NCBI GenBank assembly: GCA_013399015.1
Contig: VWZX01001149.1
Span: 408,463 to 472,462 of the forward strand
DNA length: 64,000 nucleotides
Direction of reading: 5' to 3'
From: Galbula dea
Lineage: Eukaryota; Chordata; Aves; Piciformes; Galbulidae
The notes under the pieces were generated by a model that was not told the DNA's origin, ran no database searches, and worked only from the letters and a program-made list of their open reading frames with translations. Below, piece after piece: positions 23,422 through 34,805 of the stretch. Position 1 is the stretch's first letter. Each line of letters begins with the position of its first letter. Made by a program: the position numbers and the translations under genes.

Positions 23422-23957
23422 TCTCTTCTCTGCCTTAGGGAGGCCACATCTAGAGTATTGTGTGCAGTTCTGGGATCCCCAGTTCAAGAGAGACAAGGAA
23501 GTACTGGAAAGAGTCCAGCAGAGGCTAGGAAGATGCTGAGGGCACTGGAGCATCTCTGGGAGGAGGAAAGGTTGAGAACCCTGGGGCTGCTTAGCCTGGA
23601 GAAGAGCAGCCCCACAGGGGAGCTGCTCAATGCTGAGAAAGAGCTAAAAGCTGGGGGCAAGAGGATGGGGCCAGACACCTTTCAGTGGTGCCCAGTGATA
23701 GGCCAAGGGGCAATAAGCATGAACTGGAATCCAGGAGGTTCCACCTGAACAGGAAGCAAAACTTCTTTCGTGTGGCAGTGCCAGAGCCCTGATCCAGGCT
23801 GCCCAGAGAGGCTGTGGAGTCTCCTTCTCTGGAGAGATTCCAAGCCCAGCTGGAGGTGATCGTGGGAAACCTGCTCTGGGTGCCCCTGATTTAGCAGAGG
23901 GTTGGACTAGATGAGCCCCAGAGGTCTCCTCCAACCCCCATCATTCTTTGATTCTGG
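23422..23957 (+). mobile_element. CR1 copy, type-three 3' end
   Basis: Forward copy from 'CTCTTCTCTGCCTTAGGGAG' to the tail CATTCTTTGATTCTGG. It matches 44368-44907 closely through its whole length, with shared 'GAGTCCAGCAGAGGCTAGG' and 'GTGGCAGTGCCAGAGCCCTG' blocks, so both copies come from one subfamily. The ORF2 frame is broken several times. Confidence 0.95.
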
Positions 23958-24132
23958 AAGCCTCTCAATCCCAGCTGAAGGCAACCTCTGGACCGTCCTT
24001 GGACATGGGATAGGTTGGACACTGAGAAGACCCTATAAGGATGGAGAACATGGAAGGCAAGGACAGAGTGGGAGTGCCAAGGACACGCAGGGTACAAGCA
24101 GGAACTCAGAGCCTTCAAATTTCCCTGCCTTG

Positions 24133-24321
24133 CCGGCATCCCCTCCCTCCTCGTCACGGAACAAGCTTTGCTGTCCTGGTTTGGGATGTCCAGACACACG
24201 CACGCCTTAGCGATCCGGACAAACACAGCCGGCCAGGGTGCATTACATCAGCGCTGGGTGGGGTGGCCCGGCCCAAACGGCCTCCAGACAGGGCAGGATG
24301 TGAACCGCTCCACCGCCGCGC
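24133..24321. promoter_or_regulatory. local CpG cluster, possible small CpG island
   Basis: Fifteen CpGs in roughly 190 bp of GC-rich sequence, below the usual 200-bp island size but marked against its AT-rich neighbourhood. No TATA box or exon is recognised beside it. Confidence 0.3.
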
Positions 24322-24376
24322 TCCAGTCAGGGCTTTGCATCCAGGGATCTCACACAGACAGCCCTCACGCTGAAAT

Positions 24377-24414
24377 CCCTCTCCCTCTCTCCCTCCCTCC
24401 CTCCCTTCTTCCCT
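24377..24414. repeat. CTCC/CCCT-rich simple repeat
   Basis: Imperfect CCCT units, directly read. Confidence 0.9.
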
Positions 24415-24844
24415 GCCTCGACTCTTTTAACCTCTTGTTTCTAAAGTGGTTTCTAAAATAAGCCCAAGTGAGCAGCAGCTGTGAGAGCCATTTGCTGTCA
24501 GAATTGGCCCCTGTGCAGACAGCCTGGATTCTGCAGGCGCTTGTTTTGCATTTTAAGCCTAAACAATTCCTCCCCCTCCACCACTTTTGCAGTTCAACTC
24601 TTAGTTTTTAATAGTCCTTGTCATGATGGAAAGTGCCAGACTCCAGCTGTTCTTCCCAAACCTCTGGGAGAGGCCTGGTTACATCTAGTTCTCATAAATC
24701 TTGAATCCAGTTCTAGCAAGTCTTTAAGCCTGACCACTAGGCTGCCTGGGCAGTCTGTGATTGAAAACAGGAGCAGAGGAAGAAAAGAGGAAAGGGATGA
24801 ACTAGAGAAAAGACTCTGCACACTTGGAGGCTGTTTCAGGAGAA

Positions 24845-24946
24845 GTCACAGAATCACAGAATTATTAAGGTTGGAAGAGACTTCTAAGATTATCAGGTCC
24901 AAGCCTCAACCTTTCACCACCAAGTCTCCAAGTATCACAGTGTTTA
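24845..24946 (-). mobile_element. CR1 3'-end fragment
   Basis: Tail GTCACAGAATCACAG, then 'ATTATTAAGGTTGGAAGAG' and a degraded type-two end with 'CCACCAAGTCTCCAAGTATC'. Confidence 0.9.
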
Positions 24947-26149
24947 AGTCACACTGAGATGAGAGTCAGGGTGTTCTGTACAGTTCCTGTCTCTCCTTCA
25001 GCTGGTGGCATTAGAGAGAGGGTTGGTGGAGAGGGATTGCTTAGGGAAACAAAGCAGGGATTCACTTGGCTTGAGCCAGAAAGGACTGGGAAACATCTTC
25101 TTGTGTCAGGAACTTTGAGGACCTGCACAACTGAGATATGGAGATCCTCAAGGATCTTCAGCTGGGACAAACTGGTCTGAGCTCCACATATTTGATTTAT
25201 GTCTGTTGTGGATTTGGCCTCCAGGGATGCAAAGGAGAAAAAGGAAATAAAGGCAATATAAAAATACACACCTGCTAGTGCAAGTGCATATCTGCTCCAG
25301 TGCTTGGTAAGGAAGGAAAGAATGTTTAACCACCTCTAACTGTACCACTAACCACCTCTGAGCTGGGTTATGCCTTGAGGAACAACCCTGAGCTGTGCAA
25401 CTCTGGGCTGCCCCATGAGGTCCAAGAACCCAACATGCTCAGTGATGGGTTGGAGTTACCAGTACTGGTGGGGTCCTGCTGCACTCAACTGTTCAAAGCC
25501 CATGCTGTTGTACATGGTAGATCTTCTACACAGCCACTAGCTCAATTACTCCTAGGGTCAGTCTTTTCTATTCCTGGGTGGCCACAAAGGCTGAGAAGAT
25601 ATCCAAAACACTAGGGTTTCAATGGTGGGGGAAAATGAAACATGTTTCCATACAGATGAGGAAGCCATGCCTTGGCCCAGAAATCACAGCCAGCTTGGCT
25701 GCAAGGTGCCTAGGTGTATCTTGAGGAGGATTGCTACCTAAGTCAGGCAGAGGCCTGGACTCATGTTGGCACATAGGAAGTGATGGAGGGAACCTTCCCA
25801 CAGGCAATGGCTTTTGGCTGTAGGTGTTAACCTCTGGCCTTTCCAACAATAGCACCAGGAACACCTTCAGTCTTCTGCAGGTGAATGAAGCCTTCAACAG
25901 TTCAGTCCTGCCTCCACCAGTCAAGCTCCCCCAGGGCACTGGGAAACTCCTTTCTCTCTTCCTGTAAAGATACAACACTGGAATGACTTTCTTGTGGGTT
26001 ACCAACAGCAAAAGTCTCCTCTTCAGTTTGAAGAAGGCTCTTGTTAAATATGTGGGTGGGATTATGTTTTACAATCCCTACATGGCATTCTGGGAAGCTG
26101 TTCCCAGACTTCTGCAGTCTATGGATGTGTCAAGAAGCAAGAGATTTGT
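24947..26149. other. unique DNA
   Basis: No gene or repeat recognised. Confidence 0.5.
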
Positions 26150-26436
26150 GGACAGTGACAGGACTTGAGGAAATGGTATGAAATTGAGTCAAGGGAGGTT
26201 CATGTTAGATATCAAAAACAGGTTTTTCATCCAAAGGGTGGTAGAGCTCTGGAACAGTCTCCCCAGGGAAGTGATCATAGCACCAAGCCTGATAGAGTTC
26301 AAGAAGCATTAGAACAATGCTCTCAGGGACATGGGGTGATTCTTGGGGTATCCAGTGCAAGACAAGGAGTTGGACTTGATGATCCTTGTGGGTCCCTTCC
26401 AGCTCTGAATATTCTGTGATTTTATGATTCTGTGAT
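26150..26436 (+). mobile_element. older CR1 copy, a different subfamily
   Basis: Forward copy beginning at 'GACAGTGACAGGACTTGAGG' and ending in an extended tail with two partial repeats, ATTCTGTGATTTTATGATTC. The 3' end, 'GTTGGACTTGATGATCCTTG' then 'TGGGTCCCTTCCAGCTCTG', differs from the other types in this window. Confidence 0.88.
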
Positions 26437-26984
26437 AAAGACATTGCTATGTGTTCTACCCTCCCCATGACTTGGAAGAGGAAACAGGAGCTCAACATTT
26501 CTTAACTGGGAGTAAGGAAGAAAACAGCAACTGACCACTCCAGCAGGTATAACCTCGAGGACAGCACTACACTTGCTTTCATACAGTGGGAAGGACTGAA
26601 ACCTTGGGAAATTCATCATCATCATCATTCATGCAGATTTCTGTTGCTTGCATCCATGTGGGAGGCTTTGGGATCCAACAGAGGAAGAACTGTGAGAAGA
26701 AAGGTATAATATGCTGCATACCACCTTCCTACATCCCTCAACCTTCACTTAGACAACCTTCACTAGACAGAAATCCCTTCCAGCAAATAACAGTGAGATT
26801 AGTCAGTGGCATTGAAACAGGCACATGTTTGGAACATGGAAACCAGTAACTCAGGGGAAATGTGGAAATCAAGGACCATGTGATGGGTGGATGGGCTAGG
26901 GTTTTTTAAGTGTATGCTTTTCAAGGGAGCATAAACCTTTGTTTCTATAAGGGTAGCTTCACCTCATCTGACTTAAAGGTTGTC
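26437..26984. other. unique DNA with an ATC microsatellite
   Basis: The only structured part is the ATC run listed next. Confidence 0.5.
26614..26628. repeat. short ATC microsatellite
   Basis: About five to six perfect ATC units. Confidence 0.85.
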
Positions 26985-27032
26985 TTTTCATTGACTTCAA
27001 TGACTATTGGATGGGGCCTATCAGAAGGACAA
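26985..27032. repeat. possible ancient amniote repeat fragment
   Basis: 'TTTTCATTGACTTCAATGAC' followed by 'TATTGGATGGGGCCTATC' resembles the 'CATTGACTTCAATGGG ... GGATCAGGCCC' segment common in old amniote repeats. Very short. Confidence 0.3.
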
Positions 27033-29694
27033 GTTTCCATGGGTAAACCATGCACTTAAGCAGCTACATATTTAAATACTTAGATGAGCCTCCTTCCTGG
27101 ATTTCCCAACATCTGTGCTTCCTCGCTTTGGAAGCAATCCCCTTCTTGGATCTGGACATTCTAAGTGTGCAGAAATGAATGGGAGCAGCTAAGGACAAAA
27201 TTTCTGCTGTCAAGCAGTGCTCTCCATAGTGATAGGAGCGTGCTGCAGCTGACGGGTGCTCTCCAAGAGCTACAACTGGTCATCGCTGCATGATCACTGT
27301 CGCTGCCATAACGAGGACATCACCCCTCAGAGCATGGTGAGAATGGCAGAAGGGATGGTGGAAGCCCATAGGATGAGACACAATCCTCTTCTTCTTTTAT
27401 TCCTTTTGCTTGTAACCTGTCCCAGGACAATCTTGCCCTCCAGAGCCCTTGTAGGGTAACCAGATCCATGCCAAGGTAGGCTGAGCAGCAAGGGCAGTTT
27501 TGCTGCGTGTCTCATTTATTACCACAGACAGATTTCCAGTGCTGTTATAGAGCTTATCTCCTCCTGTTATTTCCCAATATCAAATCACAGTGAGAAAACA
27601 GATTTCCCTTTGCTTAACACAGGTAGTATTACACTAGGGAGTGTTAATGGCTTAAGCAAAGATTTTTCCACCTACAGGCAAGTGACTGATGGTTTATCCA
27701 TCTGCTGCATAAAACCAACGTTTAAATCCCAGTTTAAATGGGTCATATCACCTATGGTTTCAGAGAAAAACCCCTCTGAATTTTCCCCCAAAGTAAGATG
27801 CAAAATAATGAAAATTAGTGGTTGGAAAGGAAATGGATTTTCTTCAGTTCAACAACCAACCAGGAGCCCATCACTTCTTTAGGCTAAATTGTCTTGAGTG
27901 ATTCTGTCGTAGGTCAGGAGGAGGTCAGACAAGTTAGGCTTGGTCTTTTTCCTTCGTTGTTGTCTCTCAGCAGGAGGAGGAAGTGTACCTCAGCAGGTGT
28001 CATAAACACCAATTTCCCCAAATTTGATAATCATTTAGATCTAATTACAAGACACATATGGTTTCTGACTTTTTTTCCCCCAAAAAGACTTTGGGGAGCA
28101 TCCACTGCTAACCAAATAAAAAAAAGAGTTTGCAGTGACTTTACTGCATTGGATGGGTTTGCATTTTTTAATCCAGGAAATTCCATTAAATTCCAGAAAC
28201 ATATTTTAACAGACTGTGTTATAAACTCCAAGTCAATTCACTTACTGCAGCATCACAGTGGGAGGGGAATGACTCGTGCACTTTCCTTCAGTGTGTCCAT
28301 CAGGAAAAGAGACACCAATAGACTCAGTTAAGGTCACGGAGCGGTGGCTTGTGCTACTGCCTCCATCTCTGTCTCCTGTGATAGAAATTCCCCTCCTCAG
28401 CAGCAATTTGACCCAGAGCTAAAAGGCTGAAAGGAACCCCAAACATGCCAAATTTGTGTCCTCAGTTCATTTTAAGAAGGTAGAATGCCTCACGAAGCAA
28501 ATAAACCTGTTGGCTCTGGAGGTCACCAAAAGTGGCATGAGTGATGGTGACGTTTTGAGGAGCAGGTATCTCACAGGAGACTCCTCATGTGACTAAGATT
28601 AAGTCACCTACTTAAAAGTCATATTTTATGTATTGACTGGCAGTATTTGTCTCTCTTCATTCCACCCTCCAGAGCTGCAGCACTATTCTGGTAGCATCTC
28701 TCCCTCTGAAGGCCACGCTGAGGTACTTGTCCTGGTGGACCAGCATGGTCCCCCTCTGCCCTTCAACCTAAGGGGATATTTGACTGCTTGCAGCCCTCAG
28801 GTGGGTGCTGGTTTCTAAGACTTTTCTCACTACTAAATAGCAATTTGCCTTAATGGAGGGGCACAGGACAAGAACACCCGAGTTGAAACTGACCATGATT
28901 TACTTCTTCTTTGGTTGGCCCTTCAGTGGGAGCTAAACAACCTCAGAGAGGAAACATTGCTAATATGGATGCTACAGTTATCCTTATCTTAGCTTTCTGT
29001 CCTTGCAGATCATTAAATTATCCCACAGCCCTTTACAGACAGTGCTGCTAAAGCCACAGCTCTATTAATAAACCTTCTGTAGCAGTAAATCCCTGTCCCT
29101 GACTGCAGACTGTCAGTACCTACTCTGATTTATTCTTCATTTACCCCCTATTTGCTTCATGGATAAAATGAAGTGGACAGTGGTTTTACTCCCTTCATGA
29201 CCTCTCAGTGATAGCAGTGACAGCCTCTGAGAGAAGGTGCTGAGGTGGTTGTGACTGTTTGCCAAAAAGAAAAATTAAATAATTCTCATAGGGAGATGTC
29301 CAAACCCAGGATATCCCAGAGAAAGGCAAAATGAGAGTCATGGGGCTGCTGGAAGCTGCCAATGGAGCACTGCAGCAGATCCCCATGAAAATGTCCACCT
29401 CCTTCCTCTTTGAAAAGGGGCCACAGCTCTTTGTACTTTCTCATACTGTGGCTACCAACCTCACAGTCATAGGAGCCATGGAACTGGCAGGACTTGGGGT
29501 CACACACCAGCTCTGGAGGCAGTTGTTCTGCTCAGTGGCACTTCTGCAGTGGGAAAGTGCTGAGGGAGCAGGAAGGGCTGAGGGCAGTGTGGCAGGTGAA
29601 GATCCACAGCTGATGGATTAACCCCACAAGTTGAGTGCCAGGGAGGAGGATCAACATGCCAGGGAGAGTAGACTATGTTGTCCTACCACAGTAC
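27033..29694. other. unique DNA
   Basis: AT-rich, with no interspersed repeat recognised. The 145-codon plus frame at 27894-28331 has no domain, and an antisense frame overlaps it. Confidence 0.5.
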
Positions 29695-29740
29695 CACAGA
29701 ATCACAAAATGCTATGGGTTGGAAGGGACCTTTAAAGCTC
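29695..29740 (-). mobile_element. CR1 3' tail fragment
   Basis: CACAGAATCACAAAATGC then 'TATGGGTTGGAAGGGACC', about 46 bp, then abruptly non-CR1. Confidence 0.85.
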
Positions 29741-30113
29741 CCAAAGGGCTGTGCAGCACATACTGGAGAAGTTGAAGTCAACATCTTGTCCCCACCAGCA
29801 TCCATGGGCACAGACCCACATGGCAGCCTAGAATGGTGGAAGCAGATCATTCTGCTCCTCTTTAAAGACTGCAGTTCACAAATCAACTTTGCCACAAACA
29901 TGGCCAACACCACCATGTGGGCAAGACATGGCCAGAAGGTGGCTGTAGCCCAAAGCACCAACCGTGCAGCCTGGGGCGTCATGCTGCAGGAGGGGAAGTG
30001 GACAAGCAGAAAGCTGCTGCCATGTGCTTTGAGGTCCTGTTCTTATTAAGGCAGAAAGGTCCCACTTTCTCCAGTTCACAGCTGACTTGTTCTGTGGTAG
30101 GGGAGAGCTTAAT
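29741..30113. other. unique DNA
   Basis: Nothing recognised. Confidence 0.5.
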
Positions 30114-30335
30114 AGCCTGTCTTGGCCTGGACAACACTTAAATTCATTTTCTGGACTCTGGAGGGATTGTGGTTGGCCTGTATCAGCCCTGAACACACTT
30201 TGATTCATTTTATTTCCTGGACTCTTGAGGGATCCTTTTTTGGCCTGTTTTGGCCCCAAGCCCTCTTTGATTCACTTATTTCCCAGACTCTCAAGGGACT
30301 GTGGTTGGCCTGTTTTGGCCCTGTCTTGCTGTCAC
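30114..30335 (+). repeat. minisatellite, 66-bp period
   Basis: Unit starts are at 30151, 30217 and 30283, exactly 66 bp apart. A partial unit with a 5-bp deletion precedes them, from 30114. Each unit runs 'TGGACTCTGGAGGG', then 'GGCCTG', then 'TTTGATTCA'. Because 66 is a multiple of three, the plus frame repeats every 22 residues (WTLEGLWLACISP, WTLEGSFFGLFWP, QTLKGLWLACFGP). Units differ by point changes, so the array is old. Confidence 0.9.
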
Positions 30336-30745
30336 TTTTTCGTGCTGGTATGCAATGCATCTGCATGCTTTAGTTTTCTTCACTGCTTGTGCTCTCACTG
30401 TAGGCCAAGCCTGGATGTATTTTGCAATGTTTTGGGAAAGATAAATACACTTGGTCTGTCTTCACTCCTTCACCTTGCTAAGATCTTTCTGCACCCTTTC
30501 ACTTCCTTGTCTTTCCCACTGTTGCTGCAAGGAAGGAAGCAGGATGGCCACAGTATGGTCAGTCCCCTGCTGGAGAGGAGATGTTCACTGTGGGATTTGC
30601 AGCAGGGAGCACCCCAAGAGAGAAAGGAAAAGACCCAAAGAAGAGGAAGGTAGGGAATTGCTACTACCCACGTGGCTGCTGTCTCTATCAAAACCTTCAG
30701 CATTTCAAAGGAATTTGTCAGAATAGGGATAGGTTGGTCCCTCAG
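30336..30745. other. unique DNA
   Basis: Follows the minisatellite and continues its open plus frame for a while. No domain recognised. Confidence 0.5.
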
Positions 30746-30982
30746 AGTCACAGAGTCATTAAGGTTGGAAGAGACCTTTAAGATCGTTAAGTCCAACCAT
30801 CAACCTATCATCCCCATGCCACTAAACCATGTCACTAAATACCACAGTAGATGGGGTTTTTTAACCCCTCCAGGGATGGTGACTCCACCACGTCCCTGAG
30901 GGGCCAGGGAATACCTAAGAACTGTTTCAGGGAAGAAGTTTTTCCTAATATCCAATCTAAACCTCCTCCCCTTAAAGTGCAA
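30746..30982 (-). mobile_element. CR1 fragment, type-two 3' end
   Basis: Tail AGTCACAGAGTCATTAAGG, then 'AAGTCCAACCATCAACC' and 'CTCCAGGGATGGTGACTCC', to 'AATATCCAATCTAAACCTCC'. The usual CTGGGCAGCCTGGG block is shortened to 'CTGAGGGGCCAGGG', an internal deletion. Confidence 0.92.
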
Positions 30983-32150
30983 AGCTTCCTGGGGCAGGAT
31001 CCCAGTCCAGAGACACATCAGAATAAAGTCTCACTTTCAGTAGCAAGAATATTGCACCAGAGCTGCAACAACACTCCCCCCTCCCAATTTTAGTTTTTTT
31101 ACAGTTTACAAATATCACCATGAGTGCAAACTCCTGCCATACCCCAACAGAACCACACTGCTTTCCATATAGACTGTCTGGAGATAAATGCTTCAGGACA
31201 GAATTTCTTGTTGGTGGAGCTTACTCACTGACTGCCCAACTCCTTTTTATCAAGACCTTGTTTCAGCCCAAGCCAGAAAGACATTCAATAAACTCACAAG
31301 AGCCTGTGAAATAGTGTGAGGAGAAGGCAGCTTTTCAGTGTGTGGGCAAGTTTCATTTTTTAATTGTCCCAGGAAATTTAAAGCAGAATGTGTTTTTGAC
31401 AGCTTTGTTAATGTGACTTTTTTCTTTCCCCCCTTTGCCAGACATTCAAGCATAATTGAGACATAATGTTGAACTTCAGATGTTTCCCTGAGACTTGAAC
31501 AGAGAGCTTGATGAAGCATGTAATATGGCATATCCTCCCAATTATTCACACCTTTAGATAACTATAATCACACAACCCCTATCACAGCAAGAAGGTTATT
31601 GCAGGCAGATATTGGCAGGGGCTAATGGGCTGCATATTGTAAGGGCAAGGAGGGGTTTGGAAGGAAACATTAATCAGAATTTGGTAGCAAAGTCATCAAT
31701 CATAGCTTAACAAAGCTGTCATTCACTGCTGCAGTCCCAGGACCTCTCTCAGCTTAGAGTTCAGCTCAGCAATCTCCAAGAACAGAAGGATTCAAAGAAG
31801 AAATGTGTTGCTGCAGCAGGACTGTCCCCAGGACATCCAGCCCTTCTCAGCATGGTTCCTCAAGCAGGAGAATTCATCACCAGGATTTGTAGTAATTTGG
31901 GTAAGCATTTTTCACTCAAGCAGCATCATCTTTTTATTACTTCTACTTGATGCTTTCTTGCTCTGGGTTTGAGAAATGCAACTGCACTCTGCTATTGGAA
32001 ATTATTCTAGCCTGGAGCTTTTCTGACTGCTTGCTGAGGCACCCAGAGCAAATCCTGACTACTAAAGACAGAAGAAATGTACAACAGGAGCACGGCAAGC
32101 AGAAGAGAGGTTGTGAGTTTTCCCAATTAGCAGGCACTCCTTAGACCTTG
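30983..32150. other. unique DNA
   Basis: Nothing recognised. Confidence 0.5.
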
Positions 32151-32220
32151 GCTAGGATGCAGTGTCTAGGTTTGGGTCTCCAGTACAAGAGAAATTCTGA
32201 TAGAGCAGAATAAGTTTAGG
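32151..32220 (+). mobile_element. degraded CR1 fragment, forward
   Basis: 'GCAGTGTCTAGGTTTGGGTC' and 'CCAGTACAAGAGAAATTCTG' match the CR1 segment that encodes QFWAPQYKKD. No tail. Confidence 0.55.
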
Positions 32221-32227
32221 AGCACTT

Positions 32228-32310
32228 CAATGTCCTTCTTGTAGTGAGAGACCCAAAAGTGACCCCAGTGTTTGAGGTGTGGCCTCACCAGTGCCGAGTG
32301 TGAGACAATC
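32228..32310 (-). mobile_element. CR1 internal fragment, reverse
   Basis: 'TGTCCTTCTTGTAGTGAGAG' and 'TTTGAGGTGTGGCCTCACC' are the same CR1 segment as at 32151-32220 but in the opposite orientation. The two face each other across about 8 bp. Confidence 0.75.
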
Positions 32311-34005
32311 AAAATGCAGAAGAGGATTTAATATTGGCCAGAAGCTCTGAAGGTTTTCTAGATGGGGCTGGAACAGCCCTTAGCAAACAGGTCTAGCTTC
32401 AGTGCTGACCCTCTTTAAGCTGCAGACTTACCAAGACCCTCCCAGCTTGAACAGTTCTGCACTTCTGTGGCTGAAGGAAAAGTACGTAGAAAGCTGCCAT
32501 GAGAGGAAGGAAATGTTCTGTTCTCTGTGCTTTCAGGGGATACCACACAGGGCAGGTGTTCAAATGGCAACACATGACTGAAGTTTGGGATCAGAACACC
32601 CATTGTCCTTGCCCAAGAGCTGCCTGGGAGGTTGCACCACATCCTATGTTCATGGGCTCCAGAGCATCTGGGAGTGCTGTTGCATTTGTCCAGGTAGCTT
32701 TCTCAGGTTCTTCAGAAAAGTCTTTCATCCTAGCTGAAAGCCAGGCAGCACAAGTCCTGATTTTGCTCCTGGATGAGGGCATGTCTCCTCAGAGAGGATC
32801 TTTGTGTTTCATCCTGTGACACAAATCACATTGTGTGGAGTCCACATTCTTTCTTGCCTATCTAGGCTCCCTAATCACCTGCTCTTCTGCTTTTAGATCC
32901 TACCTCTAGCATTGTTCTACCTAGGTTAACTCTCTATTTTGTCACATGTGCCAAGTTTTGTACCTATCATACTCTCAATTTCAACTGGAAGAGCACAACT
33001 TGGTAGAGGTTCTCCTCCAGGGCACAGCTGCAAAGGAGTATAAGAGCGGGATTTTTCTTTCATTCTCCATATCTGGCTTGAATCTGCAGCTCTTCAGTGT
33101 ACAAAAGGGCAGGAGGTGAGAGATCTCTGAGTGCCTGAGGAACAGGAAAGCCTCTGCAAATGAGTTCCTGAAGACTCAAAATTTCACTGCCCTTCTCGTA
33201 TCATCCTGTGCTGGTTACGACACCGTTTGGTGACAGGACTGGAGCCCATGGAAACCTTGACCCACCCAACATATTATGCTGAAAACTTCATGCTTTGGGT
33301 GTATAAAGTTTTCCACATAAACAGGTGGGAGTCTGGCATGGCCAATGTGATTTGAGGCCAGTGTGTGGTGGTTTTTAACACTGTGTGGAAAACTTTGGGT
33401 GCTGGCTGTCTTGTGAGGGGTCAAGTGAGTCATTGTTTTCATTGACTTTCCTCTGGCCAGGGTGTCCCTTAGAGGTTTCTACCTCCTGAGCTACTTACCT
33501 CCCCTTCCTTCCTCCAGCAGAGCTATAACTCACCCAAACTTCTTTCTGATGCTGCTGTGCAAAGGTGACAAAGAACAGGTCTTGAGGGGGGGTGGTGTGT
33601 GTCACTCCAGCAGTGCCAGTCTCCTCTGTGTGTACTCAGAGGAGCAGAAAATTTGCCACCATGGTTGGTTTGTTTTGTTATCAAATTGCCAAGGTATGGT
33701 ATCACCTATTTCTTAGAAACTGAGGCCTTCAGTGGTATCTGAGTCACTCTAAAAGAGAAGACCATGAGCGTGGTGGATCTGTGTCTGCTCTCGTTGGGCT
33801 GAAGGGTGGTTTTTGTAGAAGGGAGCCATTGTTGCTGGCACATGGTGTGAAGCAAAATATCCCATGGGGTTTAGTCATATGTTGGACTGTCTACCTGTGT
33901 CCTTCAACATTGTGAAAGCTTGGTCAGGTGGAACTATACAACAGACTCATTCATCCTCTCCTTGCCTTTCATGGAGGAGCAGACAGCCCTGGATGTCTCA
34001 GGCCT
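32311..34005. other. unique DNA
   Basis: No gene or repeat recognised. Confidence 0.5.
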
Positions 34006-34098
34006 TCACGACATGGTTTAATTAGCATGGTGGAGTTGGGCTGATGGTTGGACTTGATCTTAAAAGCCTTTTCCAACCTAAATGATTCTATGATTCTT
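34006..34098 (+). mobile_element. CR1 3'-end fragment
   Basis: 'GACATGGTTTAATTAGCATG', then 'GGTTGGACTTGATCTTAAAA' and the tail AATGATTCTATGATTC. This is the forward form of the type-two end. Confidence 0.85.
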
Positions 34099-34780
34099 TC
34101 TTTCTGAAGACAAACATGATCTTTTTGCTCGTTTTGTCCAACCAGAGCCTTGAAAAAGTGAACATGAATCAAGAAAAGACAAGCAGGTTGTTCTGCATGT
34201 GATCTTCAGCTTGTGCAAACACAGGGAACAACCACAAGCCAAGCAAAGCCTCCAGTGCACACATCCTACCACAACATGCAATTAGGAATAAGGTCTGTAA
34301 ACCAGACAGGTCCTCACACTGCAGTACTGACTGGGCTTTAGGTCCAGGAAAGCTGGGGACACTTAGAGATGCTCCAGAGAGGAGCAACAAAGGTGTGGGA
34401 CAAAAAGGTGGAAGCATCTTGGGTCATTTGTGAGTTCAAGTGCCCAAATGTCTCTCTGGGCCTGCCATGAGTGGTTCAAAGGTGGCTGGATGTGGAGCTT
34501 CCCTGGTGGCATGGAGCCAAGGGGCACTCAGCAAGCCCAGAGAGGAACATAGTGAAAGATTCCCAGCCTGGGGCCTGCCAGCTTGTGTGGCCAGTAGCCT
34601 CCAAGGGAGGGACACGGGCTTGATCCCATCTGGTCTTCTTGAACCTCCCTAGGCCAGATTGCCAGATACTGCCAACAACCAGGTCAAGTGGGGACAGCTT
34701 TTACTGTGAGCCAAAGCTCCTCCTTACACCTTCTTGAGTGGAAATGAGAGGGTTTGAGTGCTCTCCCACCACACCCACAA

Positions 34781-34805
34781 GGGGAAGGGAGGAGGCAGGG
34801 TGGGG
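34781..34805 (+). other. G-quadruplex motif
   Basis: Four runs of three or more G (GGGG, GGG, GGG, GGGG) within 25 bases; the longest loop is 8. Confidence 0.5.

Larger units (their letters stand above)
23958..24844. other. unique DNA with CpG cluster and CTCC repeat
   Basis: About 15 CpG dinucleotides fall between 24133 and 24321, far denser than the surroundings. A CT-rich repeat follows at 24377-24414. The 158-codon plus frame at 24481-24957 has no domain and runs into a CR1 tail. Confidence 0.5.

Noticed and set aside
24481..24957. 158-codon plus-strand open frame
   Set aside because: Its C-terminal part lies in an antisense CR1 tail; the rest has no motif.
33190..33450. possible solo LTR of an endogenous retrovirus
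   Set aside because: The segment has GTG-rich wording but no paired ends, polyadenylation signal in the right place or target-site duplication.
34366..34400. 35-bp CR1-like patch ('GATGCTCCAGAGAGGAGCAAC')
   Set aside because: Too short, and has no tail, to separate it from chance.
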